DNA of 64,000 nucleotides from Paracentrotus lividus (lineage: Eukaryota; Echinodermata; Echinoidea; Camarodonta; Echinidae), in assembly GCA_940671915.1 (NCBI GenBank), contig CALNVZ010003433.1, positions 13,377,555-13,441,554 of the forward strand. The letters are read 5' to 3'. A model generated the notes under the pieces. The model saw nothing but the letters and a program-made list of their open reading frames with translations, was not told the origin of the DNA and made no database searches. Shown one piece after another: positions 34,617-43,823 of this stretch. Position numbers and translations under genes: made by a program. The stretch's first letter is position 1; the number at the start of each line of letters is the position of its first letter.

Positions 34617-35634
34617 CAGTGTGTTCCTTAAGAAAGATAACCGAAGTTCAAAGGTCAGTCATTCAAAAAGTACATGGTTTATTCTTGTGATTTGTTTACT
34701 AAAATATTAAGTAACTCATCAGCTTTACCTTGAGACATTGCTTACGTCCAAATTGTCACGGGTCACAGAGCTAGGGTCCTTTGAAGGTGCAAGGTACAAA
34801 ACCCACTTTTCCCAAGTTTTTGATTTGTAGGGTATGAAACCATTTTGTTAAAACATTTTTTTGGTTTCGTTTTTTCTTTTCACACCAAGTTTCAATTAAA
34901 TGAAATATCATTTGCCAAAGTACATATCTCACTGGCAATAAGATAGGCTCACAATAATAAGTCTCTTGAGTATCGGAGACTTCATCGTTACGTCTCCTGA
35001 CTCTTCAGGGTTTCGCGGGAAAATCGAACATAAGTTTTAAAAAATTGTCTAACCTGCTTGATTTCTTTTACAATGTTTTAATCGCTAGAAAGTTCCGACA
35101 ACGTCTCTGCGGTGTCGTGGATAGTTCAGCCGCGGAAACCCCGCAGAGACGTCACAGAGACTTGCTCACCTCTGAAAGAACTCTACTAAAAGATTGAGCA
35201 TGTTTGACATTAATTTGTTTGGTCTTCTCGCGACTTCCTGGAGACTCAGGAGATGTCGCGGCGACCTCATCCCGACTCCAGAGACTCATAATCGAGAACG
35301 CAACTCATTGCCGATGAAAAATCCACTTTACCAAATGAGATAACATTTCATTGAAACTTGCTGTAAAAGACCCAATGATACCAACTACTTTTAAAATATT
35401 TGTATGGTACCCTACAAACCAAATACTTTTTAAAAAAGTGGGTTTTGTACCTTTCACATTCAAAGGACTCTAACTCTGTGACCCGTGACAATTTGGATGT
35501 AAGCGATGTCTCAAATTAAAGCTGATGAGGTATTTAATATTTTAGTACACAAATCACCAGATCTGGCAGAATAAACTGTGTACTCTTGAATTGACTGACC
35601 TTTGAACTTCGGTTACCTTTTTTGGAACACACTG
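34617..35634. mobile_element. Mariner-type MITE
   Basis: The ends are CAGTGTGTTCC and GGAACACACTG with TA at both sides. Inverted arms (GATAACCGAAGTTCAAAGGT / ACCTTTGAACTTCGGTTACC) continue inwards. The centre has GAGACGT-type words (34960-35300). 1018 bp with no transposase. Confidence 0.8.
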
Positions 35635-35696
35635 TAGAAAACTGATCATACAAAGAGCTTACATGCAAAAGGGACTAAATCCACTTTTATAACTTA

Positions 35697-35947
35697 TGCG
35701 GCGGTCACAACTCGCCGTACCTTCGACGTGCAACTCCCTACGATGGATTTCGTAGAAAATTCGTGCAGCGGAGGTACCTCGCAGGTACAATGCATGTACG
35801 ACGTGCAGAAAGTTTTTACAATACCCTTACTATAGAATTGCAGGAATCGCAGAAGTTGAATTAGGACCTGTGCGTGCATTGCACATGCAACGCAGGCTAC
35901 GTTGATGGCACGTGCCCCGTAGCCTACGACGAGTTGTGACCGCTGCA
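35697..35947. mobile_element. 251-bp TWA-target MITE, single copy
   Basis: Same family as the self-nested copies at 21085-21589: TGCGGCGGTCACAACTCG to CGAGTTGTGACCGCTGCA, flanked by TTA (35694-35696 and 35948-35950). The uninserted sequence survives in the opposite arm of the surrounding palindrome. Confidence 0.85.
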
Positions 35948-35990
35948 TTAAGAGGAAATGGCATTTGTTTACCAGATTTTGTATAGATTT

Positions 35991-36440
35991 CGCACATAAT
36001 CATGATAATGGTCCTGAATTCAGCGCTCCAGAACAATTTTCGATTTGCTCCAGGTCGAACAAAAATTTAGCATAACTTTTGTTTTACCACAAAAAAATAC
36101 ACAAAAAAGTGCATCAGCAAGGAAAGTTTGTTGGCTTTAATGTGGTACCACATACACATATCATATTAGAAAATTTTATACATAAAATATATTCCCCCGA
36201 CTGTATACGATTTTTTAATAGAGTCTGTATGATTTTGGAATTAATCCTCCTCAGCAACGACACCGTAGAAATTTTTCTTCGTTGGGTGTTGCAGTTTTCA
36301 CCTTGCCTTATATCAAAATAACTTTTTAACATTATTATTTGCAAGAAGTATAAATTGAAAAACCGTTTTGGGAGAAATAATGAAAACGGTTCATGATTTT
36401 GTTAAATGATGACCCCCGTCTTCCTAAATTACCTTGCATT
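35991..36440. other. Non-coding spacer
   Basis: No gene or clear repeat. Confidence 0.5.
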
Positions 36441-36895
36441 TGCTCTGACACACTTCCAATTGATTTATATCCACTTGGTCTACCAGCAGTTGGTCCAATT
36501 ATATGATCGTCTAATGCCACATGGGCTAAATCCATCTGTTCCAGTAAAATTTGGTCTAATACATACTTGGTTTAATTCTCACTTGGTCTAATGACCACTT
36601 GGTCAAATTGCCAAGTCGTCTGATCACTTTCGTGTTTAATTACTTTTTCGTTTGATGCCGAAGTGAATATTTGGTCTATTATCTGTTAGGCCTACAGCAA
36701 AAATGGTGTCGGACCTAGTGGAAATTAAACAAACTTAATATTAGACGGAATGGAATTAGACAAAATGGTAAATAGGCGAATTGACAATAAGACCAAATGG
36801 CAAGTTGACGAACCGGTTGTAGACAAAATGGATTAGAGCACGTGGAATGAGACCAAACGGGCATTAGTCAAAGAGGGTTTAGACCAACTGGAAAT
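36440..36895. repeat. TTGGTCTAAT array that reverses orientation
   Basis: Degenerate ACTTGGTCTAAT units to about 36700, then the reverse complement (ATTAGACGGAATGG, AGACCAACTGG). Same design as 23055-23455. Confidence 0.8.
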
Positions 36896-36909
36896 TTACC
36901 ACTATCTAT

Positions 36910-36995
36910 ACTTTCCTTTCTTTTTCTCTTCTTCTTCTTCTTCTTCTGCTTCTGCTTCTACTCTACTTCTACTTTAACTTCTACTTCTACTTGGC
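36910..36995 (+). repeat. (CTT)n / (CTTCTA)n low complexity
   Basis: CTTCTTCTTCTTCTTCTG followed by CTTCTACTCTACTTCTAC-type repeats. Confidence 0.85.
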
Positions 36996-37377
36996 CGACG
37001 CAATGATCGAAGGCGGCCCATTTGCAAATTTGGAGTAGAGGCTACCATGAGTCACCTTCTTTAATGTCTTCTTCAGCCTTACCCCTGATGCCAAGTAGAT
37101 CTAAACCCACTCTAAAAGAGGTCGCCTGCACTGGATAGAGTCTGTAATTTAGTTTCAGATTCTATTCGCTTAGACCATTGTGTAGACTGCTTAGAAACCC
37201 AAAGATACACAAATAAACAGATATAATAATGCATTTAAACATAACATTGAGCATGTTGAGAGCAAGGATTCGAGTAGAAGAAGATGGTAGCACAATTGGA
37301 TATGGTCTGCAACAAACGTAGGTGAGAGCAGCAAGTACGATTCATATGTCCATTCACTTTAGTGTGTCCTTGACAAC

Positions 37378-38330
37378 CGGTAACAACTGATGCGATTTTG
37401 AAGGGCTTGGGATATTTGGCCAGACGATCTTCGATCCATAGGTCATTTGTGTGCCTTTAAGGCCCGGTCTCACCGCCCGAACTTTGTTGGAGCGGTCCTT
37501 GAACGGTAGGGAGAGGGGGCCGAATTTTGACAACGCTCGTCACCGCGCACAAAATGGGAAAAACAATAAAAAAAACACGGGCGTTGCCTTAGCGGTGCAC
37601 CGCTAAAACCGGCGTTGCTTTAGCGTTGGTTTAGCTCCGACACCTCTATACCAACGCCAAACCAAAGTTCATCACCGCAACGGATCGCTGTTTCAACGCC
37701 CGACACCGTTCCAGCAATCCCGTGTCCGCTAGAATAACGCTTAAAACCGCTACACCAAAGTTTGTACAACGTTTAATCACCGCCCTGGCAAAGCTGGCGA
37801 AGCAGCGGTGGTCTAGCGTTCAAGATTTCTGCGTTGGCCTAGCGGACCCAAGCGTCCACCAACTTGCGTCTAGCGGTGCCAGACTTTGATTAGCGTTGTT
37901 GGAGCGGTGATGAACTTTGCCGGAACGGAAATTGCCCGCTCCTCACCGCTCGCAATATTTTGTGCAGCTCAAAACTTTCGGAGCGTTAGGAAAGCGTCAG
38001 CGGTGACCGGCGGTATACGGCGTTGCCTTAGCGGTTGCCAACTTCTGTTAAACGGTGGTGAACGGTAACGAGCGGTGATTAATTTTTTTCACCGCTCCAG
38101 GAACGCTCAGCAAAGTTCGGGCGGCGGTGAGACCGGGCCTTTAGGAAGCTGGACCAAACTGGTGTGATTTTAATCAGCTTGGGATTTAATTGTGACCACA
38201 CATTCATTCACAAGATTGGCATGTCATCAACTTAGGGCTGGATTAAGGGGAAACTGCTGTGGACTTGGGGTATAGGTGAGACCACATCCATCATAGAGAT
38301 CCGTGATTTGCCTTTTGAGAGCAGGATCAA
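37378..38330 (-). repeat. Tandem degenerate copies of the P450 3' tail
   Basis: Three partial copies of the end of the last CYP2-like exon: one at 37378-37456 continuing at 38144-38156, one at about 38157-38215, one at about 38235-38310. Shared + strand words are GGTAACAACTG / GGAAACTGCTG, GATTTTGAAGGGCTTGGG, GTGAGACCACATCCATC and GTGTGCCTTTA. The first copy is split by the MITE at 37460-38140. They lie downstream of the broken P450 at 38331 and are not coding. Confidence 0.6.
37460..38140. mobile_element. Harbinger-like MITE
   Basis: Ends AGGCCCGGTCTCACCGC and its inverse, followed by CCGAACTTTG on each side, flanked by TTA (37457-37459, 38141-38143). A TTA/TAA target is typical of PIF/Harbinger. 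The 681-bp interior is full of short AGCGGT / TAGCGTT words in both orientations. No coding capacity. Confidence 0.85.
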
Positions 38331-38627
38331 TTAACGGGAAACTGCTGCATTCTTGAAGGGCTTTGGGTGGTGAAGAAGACCGTATATACCATCCATAGAG
38401 ATCGGTGTGCCGTCAGGAAGCTGGAGAGGTAAAACGATGCAGGATTTGGGTGAAGATGATGAAGAGTTGTGTACGAGCCAATGCTCCCCAGCACACGACG
38501 CCGACCTGTATGAATTCAAAATGGCGTTACAGGTATAAGGGGTCTAGTTGATAGGTCAAGGGCTATGGAACACAAAGTACAAATTTGAAATCTCTTAAAC
38601 GGCATTTAATGTTTTTCTTAAGGGGCC

Positions 38628-39637
38628 CTCAACTGAGGTCGTTCTATATACGTTCTTGCCCGTTTTGCCGTTTAAAAAAAAATGCTGAACGGGCTTTGGT
38701 CGGGTTGGAACTTATAACTTTGAAAAATAATTTCTTGAATACGATGCTAGGCAGTTCATAATAAGTTCTCGTTACGTGCTTTTCATTCGTTATCGCGTCC
38801 GAATACGGTTGTTATCCAGTTCAGAACGAGTAAACTGCTCGTTCACTCTATACCGTTCGTAGCACGTCCAAACGGTCACTAAAAGTGCCTATGCCAGCAT
38901 GATAAAGTTAGGTACCGTACGTTCGTAGTACGTCCTTCTCGTTCAGAGTAAGTCCTACCGTTTAAGGAACGTTGTCACTACGTTTAATTTTAGAACTTGA
39001 AGCCAGTACGATTTTTTGAACATGTTCAAAAAAATCGGAATGCTTTCCGTTCTCTCTCCGTTCGGGCCCGTTCGCCAAGTTCGTAAACAGATTGTAAACG
39101 GTCTGTACTAGATTCTAAAAGGTCTGCACTACGTTCAGTCCGTGTGTAAACAGATTGAGCCCGTTCACCAAAGAACTACTAGAACGCAGTGAGAACTAGC
39201 TCAGTGTGACGGGAATTATGACATGCCGTTCTGTTTAAATTGAAAAGTATGTTCGTAGTACGTCCTTCTCGTTAAGAGTAAGTCTACCCGTTTAAGGACC
39301 GTTGTCAGTCATACTTTAATTTTAGAACTTGAATTTATATACAATGCTCGTTTGTATGACGTCCTAGAACATCTTTAGAACGATTTAAGTACGGCAATTT
39401 CGTTTGTAGTACGTCCATCAGTCTCGTTTCAGGTACGTTGCCACCCCGTTAAATTTTAGGACGAGATGGGCGCCCGATTTTTTTGAACACTTTTTTGGAA
39501 ATCTGACCGAGCTAGTCCATGAAGTTCGTAAACAGCCGTAAGAAGTATTTACTACGTCCACTCAGTTTACACACAGACTATGCCCGTTCGGCAAAATTTG
39601 CAAGGACGTAGTAGGAACGAGCTCAGTGTGACGTATT
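38628..39637. mobile_element. Repeat element with ACTGAGNTCGTTC ends and internal duplications
   Basis: The left end AACTGAGGTCGTTC and the right end, read in reverse (CACTGAGCTCGTTC), are inverted. Inside, a block of about 80 bp (TTCGTAGTACGTCCTTCTCG to TTTAGAACTTGAA) occurs at 38922-39002 and 39248-39330, with a weaker third copy at about 39400. It sits in the last intron of the P450 pseudogene. Confidence 0.55.
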
Positions 39638-41059
39638 AAAGAAGAAACAATATACAGTTAGTGGTATCTTGGAACACTCTGCCAAGGCAGTAGGGCAAGA
39701 CCAGGGGTATATTTTGTTTTTACTTCGGTTATAGTACAACTACCCTTGGACAATTACCCCCCCCCCCCCGGAAAACCACCCCGCCAAAAATCTACCCCTA
39801 AATCTACACCTAACCCCATTTCTGGGTGGTAGTTATCCTGTGGGTAACTTTCCAGGAGGTAGTTTTCCTGCGATTTACAAGGTTTAGACCATTTATTATT
39901 TATGGAAGTAGTTCTTGAAATTCGGATGAAAGGAGTACACACTGTCACCATGCTTGACAGAAAACTGTCATTCTTTTATATCAGTAGGTGACATCACTGA
40001 TACAGCTCACTTACCAGTTCCAAATTCAGCCAGTCTTGCTTCCAACTTGCTGTTGAACAGCCCCGTCTCCTCATCAATAAACCTCTCAGGGACGAAGTTG
40101 TCGGGATCTTTCCAAATCGAGGGTGATGACGACAACCAGTGAGCATTCGTGTTGACATTCGTTCCTTTGGGGATGTCGTAGCCGCCGAGTTTCACGTCAC
40201 ATCGTGTACGATGTGGGATATGAGCAGGTAGAAGGCGGCAGTACCGGTAACACTCCACCATAGTCGACTCCGTCAATGGGAGGTTTGGGCGGTCGGAAAG
40301 AGACGGATGTCGATCTCGCCCGACTACCTGGTCGAGCTCAGCTTGGATTTTATCCTGAATCGACACGAATTTAGCATGTTGTTATTCACATGTTTTAGGC
40401 CCAGTGACATTTCAATTATTTCCTTTTAACCAAGACAGGTCCCCATTCAGTTTTCCCTCTCTAGATTTTTTTCTTATTTCTTTCTTTCTTAGTTTTTTTT
40501 TTTTTTTTTTTTTAAATAACTTTTTCCATTATTCCAATGGCAGTGGTTTGTAAGTTAGTTCTCTAGTTTTGAAACAAACACTGCTTCTGACACTGAAAAC
40601 CTAACCTCGTCCGTCAATGGACCGACTAGCTTTAAGCTAGTCGGTCAAGACGGACTAGTTTTAAAAGCTAGTCTGTCATGTTAGTCCGTCGAGACGGACT
40701 AGCATACAACTGAATCTACATCTCTCAACTTGACGGACGAGCTTTAAAGCTCGTCGTCAAGCTTGATGCTAGTCCGTCGACGTGACCGACTAGGGCCAAT
40801 AAAAAGTTGCTGGGTGGACCCAGTTTTACCCATTAAAATGACTGACTAGCTTTTGATACAAATAGTTGCAATGTCGTTTCAATGTACCTTCTCTATTTTA
40901 TTCTGTTTCCGAGCATATCAAGTTGATACATTCTGAAACAAAGGTTGTTTTGGCTTGACAATCTAAAAGCTCACGAGACATCACATCTATACATGGAAAG
41001 TATGCAATTCACGAGTACCGGTAGATTCTAAATATTGTTCTCCATTCTTCAAGGTAAAC

Positions 41060-41570
41060 ACCTATTGGTCTACAACCTATTGGTCCACTAGCCAATACGT
41101 CTACCTCCATTCAGTCTAAACCCTAATCGTCCACTAACCATTTGGTCTACACCCAATCGGTCCACCCACCACTCGTCTACATCCAATTGGTCCTCTCACC
41201 AGTTGGTCTACATCATTTGGTCCACTCACCAGTTGGTCTACATCCAATTGGTCCACTCACCAGTTGGTCTACATCCAATTGGTCCATCACCGGTTGGTCT
41301 ACATCCAATTGGTCCACTCACCAGTTGTCTACATTCAATTGGTCCACTCACCAGTTGGTTTACATCCAAGTGGTCCACTCACCGGTTGGTCTACATCCAA
41401 TTGGTCCACCACCGGGGTCTACATCCAATTGGTCCACTCACCAGTTGGTCTACATCCAATTGGTCCACTCACCACTTGGTTTACACATTTGGTCTACATC
41501 CAATTGGTCCACTCACCAGTTGGTCTACATCCAATTGGTCTACTCACCAGTTGGTCTACACCAATAATTG
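41060..41570 (+). repeat. TTGGTCTACATCCAA / TTGGTCCACTCACCAG tandem array
   Basis: About 15 copies of a roughly 32-base unit made of TTGGTCTACATCCAA and TTGGTCCACTCACCAG, all in one orientation. All three frames stay open, giving 120-140 residue translations that are purely repeat-derived. Confidence 0.9.
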
Positions 41571-41647
41571 ATCAACTAACATGCGTTGTATCCATTCTTC
41601 ATAGGGGAGGGGCAGACAAATCAGTAACAGTCCAGCGAAAGCTCACT

Positions 41648-42376
41648 GTGAGCTTTCGCTGGACTACGGGGAGCTTATCTAGAACGTTAGCATAAAAGAG
41701 GGCACTATTTCAAAATGCCTGCAAATCTCGTTTTCTATCTTCTTCAATAACTTTGAATAAAAGTTTTCAATGGTAACCGCACATGTTCCTTTGGCTTGTG
41801 AGAATAAACGTCTATTGTTGCAATACGACTTCAATCAAAAGCCTACTTTACTGGGGATACCTAGTTCTTTTTTTTTTTTTTTTTTTATACCAAGGTTTTA
41901 TTGTGTCAAATGCGTCTATGCGTATGACAGCTGACCTAAAACATTGCTGATATGAAAAGAAATAACCTACCGCCCTACCATTATGATTAGTCAACCTCAA
42001 AGTATGCTTCTTTTATGTTTTAGCAAAGGGGGAAATGCCTGTATACATTCCTATCAAAGCGCTCGCTATTGCTTATAACTGACTCTCCGCTAAGAACCTA
42101 TACGTTCTACGTTTTGGGAGAACGTACATTTCCCCAAAAAGCGTTGTAGATTTTGACAACGGGGAGCTATCTCTTGTAGCTGGGAACCCTCGTTTGTGCA
42201 CACGAAAACTTGTAATTTAACGCTTGCCAGCCGTTTCTAGCAAATACCAGTTTTACACACTCTCTTTTCCTGTACTAACAGTATGCAGGAGTTTGGGGTT
42301 TGAGCTATTTTGAAATAAAAGCCTTTCATAATGCTAACGTTTAGATTATCTCCTCCGTAGTCCAGCGAAAGCACCC
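41648..42376. mobile_element. Family X element with both ends
   Basis: GTGAGCTTTCGCTGGACTAC at the left, GTAGTCCAGCGAAAGCAC at the right. Subterminal AGAACGTTAGCAT and ATGCTAACGTTTAGA are also inverted. About 730 bp with no transposase. Just to the left, CAGTCCAGCGAAAGCTCAC adds a back-to-back end. Confidence 0.75.
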
Positions 42377-42778
42377 TAGTATATGTCAAGACAGCAGCAA
42401 AAACATCGCGGCAGAAAAGCGCGACGGACTAGCTTTTACACGCTTGACCGACTAGCTGTAAAGATCAAAAGCTCATCAGTCTGGGCATCACTACGACTAG
42501 TTTTGATGCTAGTCCGTAGAGACGGACGAGTTTTAAAGCTAGTCCGTAATAACTGGGTTGTGTTGAATGAAAGCTAGTCGCGTCGTGACCGAATAGTTTT
42601 TAAAGCTAGTCAGTCTGGCATCACTACGACTAGCTTTAAAGCTAGTCGGTCTATCCGTTTAGGTTTTCAGTGCAAACCAAAAAATCGTGATCGGATAATA
42701 CCTTTTTCTAATATATTTTTAGATTACTTTTCAAAGATATTTCAAACCCTCTCCCGGTAGAATCCTGAAACTGCCATT

Positions 42779-42890
42779 GCAGAGGCGTCGATCCGCTCTG
42801 AGAATTCAAAGCATTGGTTGGGCAAAGCCATTAAACAATGGCTTGCCCCCCATTTCTTAAATTCTCAGAGCAGATATATCGACGCCTCTG
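42779..42890. mobile_element. 112-bp hairpin MITE
   Basis: CAGAGGCGTCGATCCGCTCT and the inverse ending GACGCCTCTG, with AGAATT / AATTCTCAGAGC inner arms. It sits 23 bp from the donor site of the pseudogene exon at 42913. Confidence 0.75.
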
Positions 42891-43047
42891 GCCACTGAAG
42901 ATGTGAGTTCACCTAAACGTCTGGATGCTGAGCTATGATGAGGAAGTACCACAAGAGACTGGTGGAAACGCTATCAAAGCCGGCTACCAGAAGGTCCCAT
43001 AGCACTTGAAGGAGACATTGGTCCGTGAACGAACCTACGTTTTTATT

Positions 43048-43723
43048 CTATACGGAAGGAAAAGATGTTTTGGGATGTCATTAATTTAGTAATTCGGGGT
43101 CTTTAAATTCTCGGAAGGCATGGAAGGGCAGGTCCCATATAGCCCGGAGGAGGCAATGATTAGTCAGAACATATGCGAAATATATAATGATTGTTTAAGG
43201 TGTTTATATGGTCGATTCCAGCGAAAAAGTGTACCACGGCGAAAAAAGTTGAGTCCAAATTTAGAACCTCTTTGATGATTTAGTCCTTTGACCACTAAAA
43301 GTCAACATATCAACCTTTCCGTGTGATAAATTGCCACGCTTAATCTCCCAAATTGACTTTGTGGCAGAGGGGAAAATAAAACATATTTTTTGCATGTTAC
43401 CTACAAATACACGTACCCTAATGTGAAACAGTCAGAATTTTGCCCTCCTAAATATACATTTTCCTTCCAAATAGTCATTCCATTCCATCAATAAGATTCT
43501 AAAAATAGTTTAAAATCGGTAAAGAGCAGGGCTTGTGCTCCTAATTTCCTTGTATTTGCAATATCTCATTAAAGTTATAGTTTTAAGACAATCTGTTGAA
43601 AAACATGGGGTTGTGTCAGTTTGCATGTGTAATCTTCACGAGCTATAAGATAGTTGTATTCATATCTTACTGAAAGAAAGAGAATGACTCTCATTAAACC
43701 CTAAAAAAAATTGGAATCCGCGC
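43048..43723. other. Non-coding; no upstream P450 exons seen
   Basis: I looked for counterparts of exons 1-4 of the CYP2-like gene on the minus strand and saw none. Confidence 0.6.
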
Positions 43724-43823
43724 NNNNNNNNNNNNNNNNNNNNNNNNNNNNNNNNNNNNNNNNNNNNNNNNNNNNNNNNNNNNNNNNNNNNNNNNNNNNN
43801 NNNNNNNNNNNNNNNNNNNNNNN
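43724..43823. other. Assembly gap (100 N)
   Basis: Exactly 100 N, the convention for a gap of unknown size. Missing exons of the P450 pseudogene could in principle lie in it. Confidence 1.

Larger units (their letters stand above)
34510..35990. repeat. Palindrome built around a mariner-type MITE
   Basis: Beyond the inverted repeat of the MITE at 34617-35634, the flanks are themselves reverse complements for about 110 bp. The left flank 34510-34616, read backwards (GATCATTATAAAGAGCTTAC, then GAGGAAATGGTATTTG), matches the right flank from 35641. The right flank is interrupted by a 251-bp MITE at 35697-35947. Confidence 0.7.
40591..42672. mobile_element. CACTG-ended element rich in GGACTAGCTTTAAAGC palindromes
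   Basis: The ends are CACTGAAAACCTAA and its inverse. Both flanks (40605-40810 and 42415-42660) repeat GACTAGCTTTAAAGCTAGTC-like palindromes. A TTGGTCTA array (41060-41570) and a family X transposon (41648-42376) are nested inside. Located in an intron of the P450 pseudogene. Confidence 0.7.
38331..43047 (-). pseudogene. CYP2-like P450 pseudogene, last three exons only
   Basis: Exons 42913-43047, 40015-40354 and 38331-38505 match exons 5-7 of the intact P450 at 15908-25275 in position, phase and length (135, 340, 175 versus 176). The middle exon is fully open and about 85% identical in protein (my count, 17 differences in 113), keeping ECYR and PERF. The gene is nevertheless broken. The last codon of the first exon is TAG (42913-42915) where the paralogue has CAG. 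In the final exon two single-base deletions flank the haem cysteine codon and a one-base insertion follows, so RRLCPGE is lost and reading resumes in the original ending (DGTPISMDG). No exons 1-4 were found upstream as far as MCU. The first intron remaining (40355-42912) is packed with nested transposons. Confidence 0.88.

Noticed and set aside
41142-41695. Three overlapping open frames of 120-143 residues
   Set aside because: The tandem unit is open in all three frames. No domain, and composition is repetitive.
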